Of a stretch of 64,000 nt of DNA, positions 1 to 13,142 are shown piece by piece (the stretch's first letter is position 1; each line of letters begins with the position of its first letter). The stretch comes from Fasciolopsis buskii (Eukaryota; Platyhelminthes; Trematoda; Plagiorchiida; Fasciolidae). Position numbers and translations under genes: made by a program. The notes below the pieces were generated by a model. That model searched no databases and was not told the origin of the DNA. It worked only from the letters and a program-made list of their open reading frames with translations. The stretch lies in NCBI GenBank assembly GCA_008360955.1, contig LUCM01005849.1, positions 150,452-214,451 on the forward strand. Direction: 5' to 3'.

Positions 1-206
1 AGTGCTTTGCAGTGACGGTTCGGTTTTATCTGACAATTTAATTCGTAGTGGGTTCCTATTCGCCGTTTAAAACCGCCAAGAAACTATAGGATATGACAGC
101 TTCGTGTTTCCATCAATCGGCCTTTCACAATGAATTTCATAAGTGATCGCATAATGTTTTTCATGGTATCGCGTACAGCACATTTGGCCGTGTATAACAG
201 ACTCAT

Positions 207-845
207 TTTTCATGAAATAATTCACCATGTGATATCATCGCTCAAGTGACCATAAAGAAACTATGGAAGCACTCACCGTACAGCTGTTTCATCCCTGTTA
301 GGAATGATAAGCAGTGCATATGCACCACCCCCGAACTGGGACGCGATCCCGAACGAGGACGAACGATTCTGAGCCGAACGCCTTAGCCATTACGCTACCG
401 GGCAGGATCTGAACGGTTTGTTGAACTTCACCACATGATGTTGCACCTATCCGTCACTGATTTGCACGGTTACTGTCCGATAGCTCACAGCGATCGACCC
501 CAAAGCCTTCGTCGTACTTAGGCTACCTGCAGAGAAGTCATCCATCAGTAAGGGTCGATCGCAATGAGCTATCGGACAGTAACCGTGCAAATCAGTGACG
601 GATAGGTGCAACATCATGTGGTGAAGTTCAACAAACCGTTCAGATCCTGCCCGGTAGCGTAATGGCTAAGGCGTTCGGCTCAGAATCGTTCGTCCTCGTT
701 CGGGATCGCGTCCCAGTTCGGGGGTGGTGCATATGCACTGCTTATCATTCCTAACAGGGATGAAACAGCTGTACGGTGAGTGCTTCCATAGTTTCTTTAT
801 GGTCACTTGAGCGATGATATCACATGGTGAATTATTTCATGAAAA
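207..845. repeat. Near-perfect long palindrome, 294-bp arms, 51-bp spacer
   Basis: The left arm (207-500) is the reverse complement of the right arm (552-845). I find only about two mismatches, beside the spacer (TCACAGCG against TCATTGCG). The spacer 501-551 is unique. Each arm holds a tRNA-like segment, so the structure is two SINE-like units arranged head to head. The right side continues about 30 bp past the arm (846-875) with sequence that recurs at 49069-49105, so the true 3' end of the repeat family is on the right. Near-identity of the arms means either very recent origin, continuing arm-to-arm conversion, or a fold-back artefact of library preparation or assembly. Confidence 0.9.
644..720 (+). 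ncRNA. tRNA-like SINE head (right arm; mirror copy at about 332-408 on the minus strand)
   Basis: The segment contains an A-box-like TAGCGTAATGG (655-665) and a B-box-like GTTCGGGATCGCGTCCC (698-714), resembling the internal RNA polymerase III promoter of a tRNA-Arg-like molecule. The D-arm-like CGTAATGGCTAAGGCGTT matches the style of tRNA-Arg. The T-loop region carries extra bases, so it is not a functional tRNA. This fits the 5' head of a tRNA-derived SINE. The minus-strand mirror has the same boxes at 387-397 and 338-354. Confidence 0.5.
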
Positions 846-887
846 CATTCAATCTCCTACTAATAAAATGTACAAAGACTCATTTTT

Positions 888-3800
888 ATCTATAGTTGCG
901 TAAGTGGACGTACTTTTCAGTCAAGCGTGAAATCACGAGATGGCAGAGATATCGCGCAAGAAAAGAAGCTCTTAGTGCCTTATAGTGTGCTGTTTTTGGG
1001 GAAGCTACGCTGTGGTAGCATCGCGTTTGATGTCCAAAGTTAGACCAGCCAAGTGAGTTCACTGCATTTCGTTGTAAAATTTAATTCAGGAGTGCCAGTC
1101 GCTAACATTCCTTCAAGCTCCCGTGATGCTGACGTGATGGCCAACGTGAGTGTCTCAAGTTCACCACCACCCACCCCGAATATTCCACCATTCCAGACAT
1201 ATCAATATCAGGACAAGGAAATTTAAGTAGGTATAAAATTTCATTCTGAGACGCGTGTAGTACCTGCGGTTCAAGGCGAGACGCGGCTAGTAACTGACGC
1301 TGTGCCGTTTCAGGGTTTGTAACTCTATTGCATCTAATCGTGTGCCCTGTTAAAGAAAACGCAACGGTAAGTCGTCCGTCGTTTTCATTGAAATTCCAGG
1401 TCAATGCACTGAAGCGTTGTGGGGTCAGGGACGTTGGTACCACGGTGCGCGGAATGCTGACCACGATCACTGGTGAAGAGCTGAATTCGCAGTATAACTG
1501 GCCCGGAACTGGTGGGAAGTAGCTTTTTTCCACCCATCGATTTGCAGAACCCATTATTGGCGGATTGATTCCATAACTTTCATTTACTGCCTAACAGCTG
1601 CCGTGGAATCTCTGACGACATTTCAAGAATATTGCGTTCTGGATATTGAGAGAATCAGTAAACATTGGTTCACGAATGCTCGAGACCGAGGTTACGGGAG
1701 GGGAGCAGGTACGCTTATTGCCACATACTAGGTTCTTATTCAATTCAAATACTGTGCATGTCACTGTTCAGGTTATGCGATTGCTTTCCCAGTAATCATT
1801 TCGACTCAAGGTCAGTTTTACTGCTTACATAACCAGGCCAAAGCTAGGGCATGAGACCCATTAAATGTTTTTCTAGAATGAGCGATTATATTCAGTGAGG
1901 CAGCCTATGAAATCCGTATGCACTATTTGTTTGAACTGATGGTGGTTTTCCTCATTCCGTTCCAGGTCTCGGAGGGAAACTGTTTGAATATACGTACTGC
2001 ACTCCAAACCAGATGTTACTTTTTATATCTGTCGTATGAATTATTTCTGTACTCCTTCTTCTTGTGTTCTCTGATTTTTTGATGCAGTCCGGCCCTGATT
2101 GAATCGTTGCAAATCGCTGCCAGGGAATATACCGTGATTTTGATTTTTTTCGCTGTAAAAGGCTCGCGGGATAGGCGCTCCTTACTAAAGAATGTTAAAC
2201 ACTTTACTGTAGGCGATGTTATTGCGTGCGTCTAAGCGTCTAGAGCGTTAAAAACCTTTGTTCGGTTATGGGGCGAAAGGGAGGCAGACAATTGCGCGAT
2301 TTTTCGTCTGCCCAGCATTTGCCCAGCCGGTACCGGATGCGCACCGATTGCGTTTTCGGATTTTTCCCGCATGGAACGTCCGGATTCATCGGATATCACC
2401 GGACTTTTACCGGATTTTTCTAGACTGTTACCGGACAGGGTCCGGATCCGGCAGGCTATCTGGGTAGGCACGCGTACAAAATTACTCAATTACCTGTGGA
2501 ATATTGCTCAAGGGTACGTATATCTGTTTCTGGTAAGTATACTCATAAATACGAGTGTGCATTACCGTGTTGTATGCTGTAATGAGCATTGCCGCTGTTT
2601 AGGTGCATTTTGGCTATGTTAATACTTGCATCACTTTTGATTCCAATACCTAACAGTAAGTTGGGACTCTTTGTATCGGAGTCTATGAAGGTTACACTTT
2701 CCTGCTAACAAAGTGAAGTAAACGTTATTCAATTTATATTGCGGACTTGGTATAGTTCTTCAATATGTTCGGCCTTAGTCGTCAACCGTGCGCAGCTAAT
2801 CGTTAAGAATCCACGTTAAAATAAGAACGTCTCGGTGGCAAAGAGCTAATGAAGAAGAAGATAGTAATGTGTCACATTGGAACCGTTTGTAGAGAAAGCA
2901 TAGCTTGATTCTCATGCGGCGCAACCAGTGGCGTGCTAGGTAAATTGAAATACACTTTTGCTTATGCGTCATCATACTAGAGGGACCAAAGGTATTCACG
3001 GTGAGTGTATGTTGGACTCATTCCAAGGCTATTTTGTTGGCCATACATGAATTAGCAAAATATTTGGAAAGTATTCTAATCACTGTCCGAAAGTTTTTTA
3101 ATTAGCAACTTGGAAGGAAAAGTCTTCGGAAAAATTGGAAGTGCAGGAATACATCACATCAAGTTCCCTTATTGCGGGGTTAAGTGGAATAGGGGAATCA
3201 TTGATTCCAAAGGAGTTGGCAAGAACTTGATATCGAAATTACTCGGAACATCCTTTGCCAGCGGGAAATATCATCTTCCAAATACGGTACCAATTTTAAA
3301 GTTTCGCCAGGTCCTGTTTTATATTAGAACTAGCGTTGTTCATGTTCTGAGGGCTGTAGAGGTTCTACCACGGCGCGGGAAATCCTCAGCGCTTACTTTC
3401 GTCGTCTCCAGATCGATGTTTTGGAGTGTTCACATATCTTAACACAAACTGGCGCTATTCTTTGAACCATTTCTTGCCGTAATATTTATGAAGAATTCTC
3501 TAGGCAGTGGGACTTTAAACAGAAATTGATATCGTGTATTCTTAACAGGGACACAACGGAAAAACAGAAACACCGAAATGAAATGGCGGAGAAAAATAGG
3601 TTAGGCAATGGTGTCCAGGAAACCGCCTCAAATAGGAATCTAACAAGCATGTTTTGTAATAAAGTCTTCAATTAATGTTGATCCCTCATCTAAGTAAGTT
3701 CCGTGAACCAGCTAATGTCATTTGCAAGGAATACCATCCAGGTGATCCACAATGATGTACATTAGATAACAAGCAAGTTTTACTACTGCGACAGCATAAT

Positions 3801-6234
3801 TAAGCACTCAATGATAAAAATAATTCGTAAGCATAAACTTAGCCCAAATATTCTACGTATGTTCCAATAAATGCTTTGGTTTTAATCACATCAGCTCCCA
3901 AGATATCCCACTCTTTTGATTGGGAGAGGGCTAATTGTACTTCCCTGGATCAGTCAACTGGTAACTGGGACATGTTGCAAAATCATTCTTTTGGTGGGGA
4001 CCATCTGCTGTCTCTTTGGCAGATAAAAACAACCATTTCAGGAAGAAGCATTTTATCCGTAGGTATATAACTTAGCCAGAAATTCTAGGTCTAGAAAACG
4101 ACCAAAAGCTTTAGCCATGTGCTGAAAGATAATAATGAGGCTATTCCTGTAGCCTGCAGCTTTAGTGTCTGAGGTAAAGAAATCAGGTTGACAGGTAATG
4201 CGTAATCCGAGTATGCATCCCTATATAATCCGACAGTCGTTTCTTAACCAGCCGCTCAAATGTCCTGCAGATTATTGGGGTACAACTGATAGAACGAAAA
4301 TTTATCGGCTCATGGAGAGGGCTAAATGCTTCAGCAACAGTCGGTGAATTAATTTTATGAATAATTATTCACAAAATATCCATCAGTTAGGTTTAAGTAA
4401 GGGATACTAGTGTGTGAAGGAGAGCTGCATTTGCTAGCTATGCATGGAACCGAAACAACCCCATTAGGATTTTTAAAAGCATAAGATTCTTGAGTTTTGT
4501 GGATGATCTTCATAATGGCATGAACTATTTTAGATAGATGATGCAGCTGATTAATCAGGCCAAAGGTATTAGTTTCGCTATATAAAGACAGAAGTGTTGC
4601 AAAGTCATTTATTAGGACGGTTAGAGCACGATCCCTCGGGGAAATTAAGGGGGTCAGATAGGAAGTGATGCTGTTACGATTTAGATAAACATTGAAGTAT
4701 GGTTTATTTGCCGCAGACTGAGGATGAACTCGCTTTATTCTGTTGAGCGCGGCAGCGGAATAAATGTGGGCCAGTAACATTAAGAGGATAACAACGGGAA
4801 ATGACCAGCAGGGCTAATATGGGCCTCGGGACAAAATTGCAAGATACAAAACTGTAGTTGCCACCCGAAAAATGGCTAAACCGGTTAGTATCCATATTGT
4901 ATAATCCTTTGTTAAAACCACAGCCGAATATGTTGTCTGGCCTAGTGGGCAAAGCAAACTCTGTCCATTATCTCGTGCAGACACAAGAGATAAATTTTTG
5001 CGAATAGTTTGGAGCCTTATTGGGATTCCCACTAATATAGGGGGCGTTGACGTCCCCGGTCATTGACCTACAGCCAATAGCTGAATAACCCAATAAGGGA
5101 AACGAAATCAGAGGCATAATAGCTGGGGGTGTGCATAGGAAGCCCAAGAAAACGGGACCTCGTCAGCAGCATGATTGTCCTCATGGAATCGCTGAAAGAT
5201 TTAAGTTGTATTTATTCTTTCTGTTTATTATGCATCCTCCACCTCGAGCAAGCCTGATTTCGCTATTCACATCGTAGAATACTAGAGTACAGGGAGCTGG
5301 AGCAAGTTTTTGTTGACAGGTGTGAAATATTATATCCGGGCGAGATTATCGGTTATTCAGGGGATGATTGTATTTACTTCCAATCGTAAGCCGAAAAGCT
5401 GAAGAGATGGCTCGGGCAAATTAACAGAGAGTGGACGAGGAGTGGTTAGGAAATTGTTCATTTTCGGTAAAGTAGAGGAGAACGTTAGATAGTGGCAGCT
5501 GCTGGCTAGTGAAACCAGCAGAGACACTATATATAGACGGGCGATGACTAACCTGAACAGATCAGATGTAACGGATGCTCTTGGGATAGATAGGCCCATC
5601 CGATACTCCCGGCGGCCTGGAAGGCGCCTGGGCACGGAACAAATTTAGCAGCATTTACTGCTGTGCGTGGGACTAGAGAAAGAAGGTTTTGCAGTGGAGA
5701 GCTTCCAGATTGATGATGAAGTGCACTAAGTATAGGGGGTGGGTCAAAGCTCTTAGCTGGGTAAGAAAAGGCTTAATGATGTCGGCGGTACTTAAGATGG
5801 TCGTTGTTGCAGACTGGCGGATGAGAAAAGAGGGTCTAAGAAAGATGTTGACTGCTGATGGAAATAACTTAGCTATGAGCGGTGTCTGGTCCTCACAAGG
5901 GCCATATTGATAAGGAATTGGACGCATGAAAACTGAACTGATTTGTGTTAAAAGTAATATCTTCCACAACTGAAGGGGACGTTGAAATACTCACGTGAGC
6001 TAGTGTGTGACCTGTGGTGAAAATCTCGCATTCGGCAAGGTTCTGCAGTTAATACAATGGGGTTAAGGGAGTACCAGTATGTGGGAGTAAAGCAAGAGAC
6101 AGATAAACAGTCGGTATATTGCGAGTAGGTTGGGTGTGCAAGTAGGCCTATGGTGACTTACTCGCTGTTGGCAGGTTTTACTGACGGAATGGTGCGTGGT
6201 TTTGGGCAGAGTGGAAAGACCGAAACGTGGTTTT
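888..6234. other. No gene recognised; old non-coding DNA
   Basis: Only short, mutually overlapping open frames occur here, without a recognisable domain, splice context or homologous repeat elsewhere in the window. Stretches at 4355-5970 on the minus strand are somewhat open and may be decayed retroelement sequence leading to the CR1-type end at 6.3 kb, but I could not match any domain motif. Confidence 0.4.
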
Positions 6235-6297
6235 GCCTTGCGCCTGCCTCTCGCAAATCGAAAAATATACATTATTATTATTACTATTATTATTACA
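6235..6297 (+). mobile_element. CR1-like retrotransposon 3' terminus with ATT tail
   Basis: The block around GCCTCTCGCAAATCG at 6246-6260 is followed by an (ATT)n-type tract at 6271-6295. The same block recurs at 13110-13124 in a similar setting. A conserved terminal block ending in short tandem repeats is the usual 3' end of CR1-clade elements in flatworms. The coding part that should precede it is too decayed to recognise. Confidence 0.5.
6271..6295 (+). repeat. ATT microsatellite (retroelement tail)
   Basis: Interrupted ATT trinucleotide repeat of about 25 bp directly after the CR1-like 3' block; best read as the tail of that insertion. Confidence 0.7.
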
Positions 6298-6299
6298 AC

Positions 6300-9200
6300 T
6301 GGAGTGACTGGACAAGGTTTGCTTCTGCTTAGGAAGTTGGTAGGGGGATGATCCGAAATTGGATGCGGTATAGGGTCTATGCACCGACCATTATCAGGAG
6401 AAACCTAAGTCTTTCTTTTTAGGGCATTGAGTTACTGGATATGGCTGATGCATTGCAGTGGGTGGAAAGACCCATAGTAGCCACAGCGGGAGCTAGAATC
6501 GATCTGGACCCAAAGTACGGATTGGCTAATAGAGTTTAACGTCTTCTTCCGGGTCACTTTCGGCAGATAAACGTACTGGTCTAAAGGGAGTGCTGGATTT
6601 CGCGTTATAATGCCTGGTACTGTTTACAGACGTGGAAGTGCCTCCAAATTAATTGGTGTAAGCTAGGGAAAGGAGATTCAGCACCAAAATGGTCACTTCT
6701 TGGCTACCTACGAGATTGCAAACTTCGAGTGGAAAATATGGGCTCTAATGGACTGGGGCCAGTGGTTGTTGCAAATGGTGGAGTACCGGCGGTCACTGAG
6801 GGACCACTAGGAATTATACTATGTGAGGTGGAGGCTTTGAGCGACGGCATGATTTCATTGGGTTTGCCAGGAGGTTGAATAAGTGAGGGCGAGCGGAAAG
6901 TATCCAGGTCCACCATGGAGATCTATGCCCGACTTGAGAGGGTTATGTTTTGAGGAAGCCAAGGCAGACCCATCGTGAGTGACAACGATCGGAATGAAAG
7001 GATTCATACAGTAAAATAAATGCAGGTCGTGTTTTGTAAAAAGATAGACTTCCCACTAGAACAAAGTTCTCTCGCTTAATAATTGATGTCTTTGTGTGCT
7101 GTATCAATGACAATGGCTTATGAATGGAACAAGAACTTCCTATCCCGTGAACATGGGAATGTGTCCTTAGCTTGATGCGAAGGCGGCGAACACGAGCCGC
7201 ATTGGCAGAATTAAAATTGATACCTAAGGCAGCGGAAAAAAACGCAATCAGGGAAGATAATTATGACTTATTTTGGCGTTGGCCACGCGCATATATACTT
7301 CTTTTGCAGCAGAATCAGGTACCTACCTAACTACATCGGGACTGCTCTGGTGCGCTTGTTTCACCGAGTCAGCAAGCCAAGTAAAGGGATGGCTTTAGCG
7401 TTGCTTCTTGAGTTACTTGAACCTTCGGATCAAATTCCGATGCTGTTCGCAATACATCCTTCAATTTTTTGCAGTTCAAATCAAGTAGGTCAGCAAAATA
7501 CATTGAGCAGGAACACAAAGTCGAGGGAGCCCAAATATTTGTAACTCTGGGATGCTTTCAATATGGTTTCAGCTAGCAACGAAACAGACAAAGCCAAAGA
7601 AGATAGTAAAATTACTGTTGGCTTTTGCTCTATCAGTTGAGACATACTTGTAGGCTAGAAAATGTAGTTTGGTTATGAAAACAAAACGGACAGGAAGGAC
7701 TTTTTGATTCACCCAGTCTCTATATCTAGAGCAAGAAAAATGGATTAAAATAATGTAACTAAATAATGGACATGCACTTGGTATCAATTGAGGAAAACCT
7801 GATTCGTTGTCTTGATGTGACTCAGACATGCTTTGAGTGTATTAAATTTGCTAGACATCTCAGAGACGTTTAACCGTTAGCGATGCAAACCAAAGCGTGG
7901 CGCATTACACCATTGCAACAACAAATACGGCAATTCAATAGATCTGGCGACACGGAAGTCGATGCTGAGCCAACATTTATGGACCGGAAAATGGATAACC
8001 GGTGAGAAAGCCTCCGAAGGCGATAACCAAAATGACACCAGAAGACATTTCCGGCTTCGTTCTTGTGCTCAACTCCAATGGTGTCGGCAAAAAAGTGTGA
8101 AGTTAGTGGCACACCGTCCGTGCTGAAAGCCGAACGGCTCTCAATCGGCGTCCGCACATTTGTGCGTTACCTGCAATGGGGCAAGAAAATTTCACCAAAA
8201 GCGTAAGCAGCGACCGGCATTCTTTTCATCATCTTTCTGGTTATTGTACATATAGGGATATCATCGACGCTGGAGTATAAGTCAGTGACTGTGGCTACTG
8301 CCCCTTGACTCCTACTCCATTCAGACGCTTTAACAATTCGACCGCCAAGGATTAACTGGTGAATTCAAATCCGTCAGTGACATTGTTTAGTGGTTTGTGT
8401 TGAGTAATGTCCTGTCAACATGATGTCACTAACTTTAAAACCGCTGCAGAAAAGCAAGTTTTATAGATGAAATCAATGCTGAATCATCTATTTCAGCGGA
8501 AAGTTTCAGCCAAGTTCATTGTTTCAAACGTGGGACTCTTTGGCTTCGAAACGAATGCGACTGGTTACCAACACGATTGTGAAGTCTTGGAAGTGCTGGT
8601 AAGAACGAAATCTGCGCGAAATTAGGCTTAGCTAATTTTTAATAAAATCTCCTGCAGCAATATTGGTGCGCCATCCCAAACTTCTTGTTGAATGCAAAAA
8701 TGTAGGACCCTGCATGTTCAGCCAGCCCATGGGATCATGGTGTTAAGTGAACCGAGTTTTCCGGCACTTCCAGAATGCCTTTGGTAGAAATGTTTTCCGT
8801 CTCCTGCAAAGCGCACGGTTTACAAGTTTCTGAAAGCATGCAATGAGACCACCGAAATGTGCCATCGAAGTAATCATTAACAGCTGAGCCAAAAGTTGTA
8901 AGGAACATACAAGTAGTAAACAAGGATGAATGGAGAATGCAAGCATGATAAGACTGCGTATGTTCCATCAAACGCCATCGGTTGTTCGGAAAATCGTGTA
9001 AAATAGCATCAGATCACAAGCCGAAAATTGTGAGTTTTCGGTTTGCTTAAGGGTATCAGCGCGCAACGGTGTGGGGGATATGAAAATCGAGTCCTGGGAC
9101 AGGTCACGGTTGAACCTCCATCCGGGTTAGAAGATCGGCTGAAATGCGCAGGAGAGAGTCTAAAGCTGAACTTTGGGGCTGATCTACCAGCATTCAGGAT

Positions 9201-12200
9201 TGGTGCGGTGGACTGAGATAGTTCAAGTGGTCAAGAACAACCAGAAAGGACAAGTCACGGAGAATCGCCAATTAGATGCAATAAGGAAAGAAACATTAAT
9301 GGCCGAACACATATTACAGTAGGAAAATGCTGAGGAACATGGCGGGTCACGGCGAAATATGAGGGTGGAATGTAAATGGGGACGCTGACGATGTAGAGAA
9401 GAATAACATTCGGATTTTCTGAATACACACAGAAAAGAAATGGGTTTTGGGACACAAATGTTCTAGGTATTTTATATTCTTAGATAATTAGATGGGGGAC
9501 CACGGCCTATCTCAGAGTATGAGCATATCCTTTGGGGTGTTCAAATAGACGGTTGGAGAGCCGAAACTAAAAAAGACAGAATAATGACAGCAGTTATTAT
9601 TGACGCACACTGTATTCCACTTACTGGATGTGCACTTAGCAACTGAGCCTTGAAATCCATAGGTGTTTGTAGGAAGGTTAAGCGCAAGAAAGGCCCAGTA
9701 ATTTCCCACCAGATGTTTCAGGACAACGGAATGATGCGTGGCTTGGTGCCCACTAGGCAATTAAAGAATCAATTTACACTGTGATTGACTGTATGACATT
9801 CACTGGGGGCTGAATACGTGCACCGGGTAGACGATAGCCGAACAAAGATTTAGACAGTAATGGATGGATGTTATGAAGCGGTTTGCAGCATTACCTGGTT
9901 GTCCAAATTGTACTTTGGAGACGCCACTGGTACCCAAGATCTAAAGTTTCGGGCTGCAAAAGAATTGCAGGCCCTAAATGCAGAGAAAAAGCGAAACGGG
10001 CGGTCTGGAACGTTTCACTAGGCGGTTACGTTTGGAATCCAGGAGATGAAAAGAGATGGCTGAACATATGAGAATGGGTGGGGGATTTGGCGACGATCTC
10101 TGGTGGCTTCTGTTTCGCTATGAAAAGAATCACTTGACGTAATTTGTCGCATTTGGAATAAAACTGAGTGAAAATCGATCTTTTAGCTACTAAAGTTTAC
10201 CTGTGCCCGTTGAGTGGGGTTCTGGGGCAGTCTAAGTTTGGCTAATGGCTTGTACCATTGAAGAATCGAAACGAGTGTTTTGACATGATAGAGTTGGAGT
10301 TTATAGCCGTGGACAAAGCTTCGTCAGTTGTAATCGCGTGAGTCCGATTCGTTGGTAAAGCGAAGTCAGCTCGCGTACAGTGGCCAGTTTATACACCCCA
10401 GAAGACTAGAAGTTATCATCTAGCATTACGAGCACCATAAACGGTGATGTTACTTTTCTTGCAGGGGACTTTCCACATGCGGAATGAGTAAAGCAAAAAA
10501 CCGCGTAGCATGAGGGCAAATAATTGTGAGTTTTACTTTTTACGATGCCTATGATCAGCTTTGTTTGGGCCATCTCGAGGACACTGTCTCAGGTAGGCCG
10601 TGTTGTCCACAAAAGGCATGTGAACATCGAAGACAGTCGAGACAGCACAGCTTTCCTCAACAAGCCATTCGTCGTTTTCGGCGCTCCACATAACGCGCTA
10701 AGCAATACAGTCCGATAAGTGAGTCCGACGAATGTCCGCTCACTTTCGGGGGGATGGTTGAAGTTCCAGGAAGGTTTAAAATCAGAACAGTAGTACAAAA
10801 ATGATTCACTCGAGTTTGACTATATTTTCCCGAAAGGATTATCTCAGCCAGACGTTTTGTTACCTGAGTTTACCTTACTTTTGTCAAATTTCTTTGACAT
10901 GGAGTGTAGTCGTCACTGTTGGATGAGTAATCATCAAAGAACGCTACATATCACGGTCTCATATAAAGCTGAGCTGGGTCTTTTAACCACACCGCAAGCA
11001 AATGGCATGAATCTGAAATACCAACAGTATTGTGACGACTGGGGTAGTTGCCATGCCACCGGGGGTCACCGTGCAATGCTGACCAACCAGCAACATCCCC
11101 TTCCTTCAGTAATAATGCTGGATGCTTTGCACTAAGATTTTGTGGAGTGGCGACAATGAGGTCTTTGGGTTTTGGGCTGTGTTGCACCCCAACAATGGCG
11201 AAGAATTTTAAAAGTGTCCCCGCGAAACGCCCATTCTCGGTTAAGCAAATAGAATTCTTGTTAAAAACACAATTTGGCGGCCCTAAAAGGCGGAATTCTG
11301 CGATCCGTTCCGAAACCTGCTTCGCTGTTCGGCATCGAATAACGGGCAACCTAGATGTCTCCATGCATTTCAGGCGAGTACCCCGTGAGCGTCTTTTGCA
11401 ATTCAAGTACCTGGGAGGCATTTCGGCCACATAAAGATGCCATAAGGGCTTATCACCGATAGCTGCTCACGGTTTTCTCCGCGGGGCTGAGATGTTGGCT
11501 CGATCGAAATGTGTGTTGAATCCCATTTTGAATGGGCCCCCAATTCTGGTAGGGTCATGCATCGGAAATCTTGGTGCCATCCTTGAAGAACTCCTCTGAA
11601 AAATGCTAGTCACTGATGACTTCGGGATGCGGAGATCGCCACGAAAGATTTCTGCCTTTGACATCGCGCCGGGGCATGTGAATTTACTAAGGAGAGGTCC
11701 GCCATGTTACTCAGTTCCTTACGACCTTAATGCCCCAGGCCACGCTTTAGGGCGCTGAACAACGCCCAACTTGTGAATCCAAAAAGAGAACGAATTGATT
11801 TCGCCGCTGTTAAAGTGGAAGTCTTGGTGAATCCAAAATTTAGTGGAAACATCTTGCCCAATCCGATGCTTGGCCAAATGTGCCATATTTTGAATGATGT
11901 GACCCCTAAGGGTAAACGCAGTCTAAGTGGTGTATCAGCAAAGTGCATTCAAGTTTCCAGTTGCAAATTTAGTTGGGCAAGCTACCCAGAAGATCCCGAA
12001 AAAGTAGGATCCGCATAAAAAGATCACAATCAGTGTGGTGCAGCTTTGATGTCGCTTGCTTCAGAAACCAGCCTGTGAATAGTTTGGGAGTAGGCGAACA
12101 GGAAACCTTAGCATGCCTAAGAAGCTTGCTGGCACCGTCGTGACCAAAAGCTTTTTTGCTCAAATATTTGCTACTGCCTTTTGGTACCAGTCTTTCCATG

Positions 12201-13097
12201 CTATCTTCAATTCCCATTTTACCCATTTTACGAAACAATAAAGTGCAAGTTAATTAACACTAATAATGCACCCTTCTAGCATTCTTTTCTAACTTGAATC
12301 TGATGTTCATCAGCTACCGTGAGCCGTTATTTTTCTCTACGATTCGGTGGCAATCTGAGCCATTGCTTCTGTCTGTTTTCCACTACACTTATGAATGAAA
12401 ACCAATATAATTCCAGTCGTCTCTCGATTTTCCTCGGCTGCTTGCCATGGTTTCTTCCTATTCCTTCCACTGCCGCCCCCAGCTAGGGTTTTCAGAGTCG
12501 GGGCTACTCACAGCATGTCGCATTGGAAAATCACGGCAACTCAAAAAAATTAAATCTCTGTGGCGTCGCACTCAGAGTGACCGCAAATGTTTTGCATGAA
12601 AGTAGGATAATTATTAAGTTCATAACATCGTGGGGCAGAATTTCGTTAACTTCTGAATGGGAAACAGAAAGCGATTTCTTTCAAGTACAAAGCGTGGGAT
12701 TTAAACTGGAAACGTTATCACATAAGATTATTGAGTTAATGTCCTTTCACCACAAAAGTAGCACTTCGAAACGTGATTCGAAGACATGAACTGGTTGATC
12801 GTGATATCACAAGAATTTACTGGACTTGTAAGCATCGCAACCCAAGGAAGAGTCTCACGAAATCCGCTTACCAAGTAGCTTGGACGATTGGGCGATGGGA
12901 AATTTGTGTCACCCTGTTAACATCACTAAACAAAGGCATTCAAATTCGAATTGAATTTAAGTAGTTCAATAAGCAGAAACAACTTGGTACGAAGTGGTTA
13001 ACCATATCGAAATTGCCTTCAGCATGCATGTTTTGCAATGAAAAGTCAACGGTGTTTTGAGCCGGTAGCATCGCTTCCGCCAGCGAGTTCTAATCTT
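6300..13097. other. No gene recognised
   Basis: About 6.8 kb without a supportable gene. At 10951-11434 both strands are open for more than 120 codons, but the two frames look equally arbitrary and neither shows a motif I know. The region is probably old, decayed transposon or intergenic sequence. Confidence 0.4.
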
Positions 13098-13142
13098 GTC
13101 TTGCTCATGCCTCTCGCAAATCGAGAAATATGCGTTATTGCT
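13098..13142 (+). mobile_element. Second CR1-like 3' terminus
   Basis: The sequence around GCCTCTCGCAAATCGAGAAATA at 13110-13131 matches the block at 6246-6267 with few changes and is followed by a degenerate GTTATTGCTGAT stretch in place of the ATT tail. It marks the end of another old CR1-like insertion on the plus strand. Confidence 0.45.

Larger units (their letters stand above)
199..887. repeat. 12-bp direct repeats (likely target-site duplication) bounding the palindromic insertion
   Basis: The 12-mer AGACTCATTTTT occurs at 199-210 and again at 876-887, exactly on either side of the palindromic element. That is what a target-site duplication left by retrotransposon or SINE insertion would look like, giving an insert of about 665 bp (211-875). 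The duplication is seen directly; that it arose by insertion is inferred. Confidence 0.6.

Noticed and set aside
1102..1554. 150-codon minus-strand open frame
   Set aside because: No recognisable domain, no conservation signal, and a plus-strand frame is open over the same bases.
4355..5970. Series of open minus-strand stretches, possibly a retroelement
   Set aside because: I looked for RT, endonuclease and CR1 C-terminal motifs and found none that hold in order; not supportable.
10951..11434. Open frames of 159 (minus) and 128 (plus) codons over the same bases
   Set aside because: Both strands are open, and neither shows a domain, a splice context or repeat homology in the window. The composition is compatible with chance in decayed DNA.
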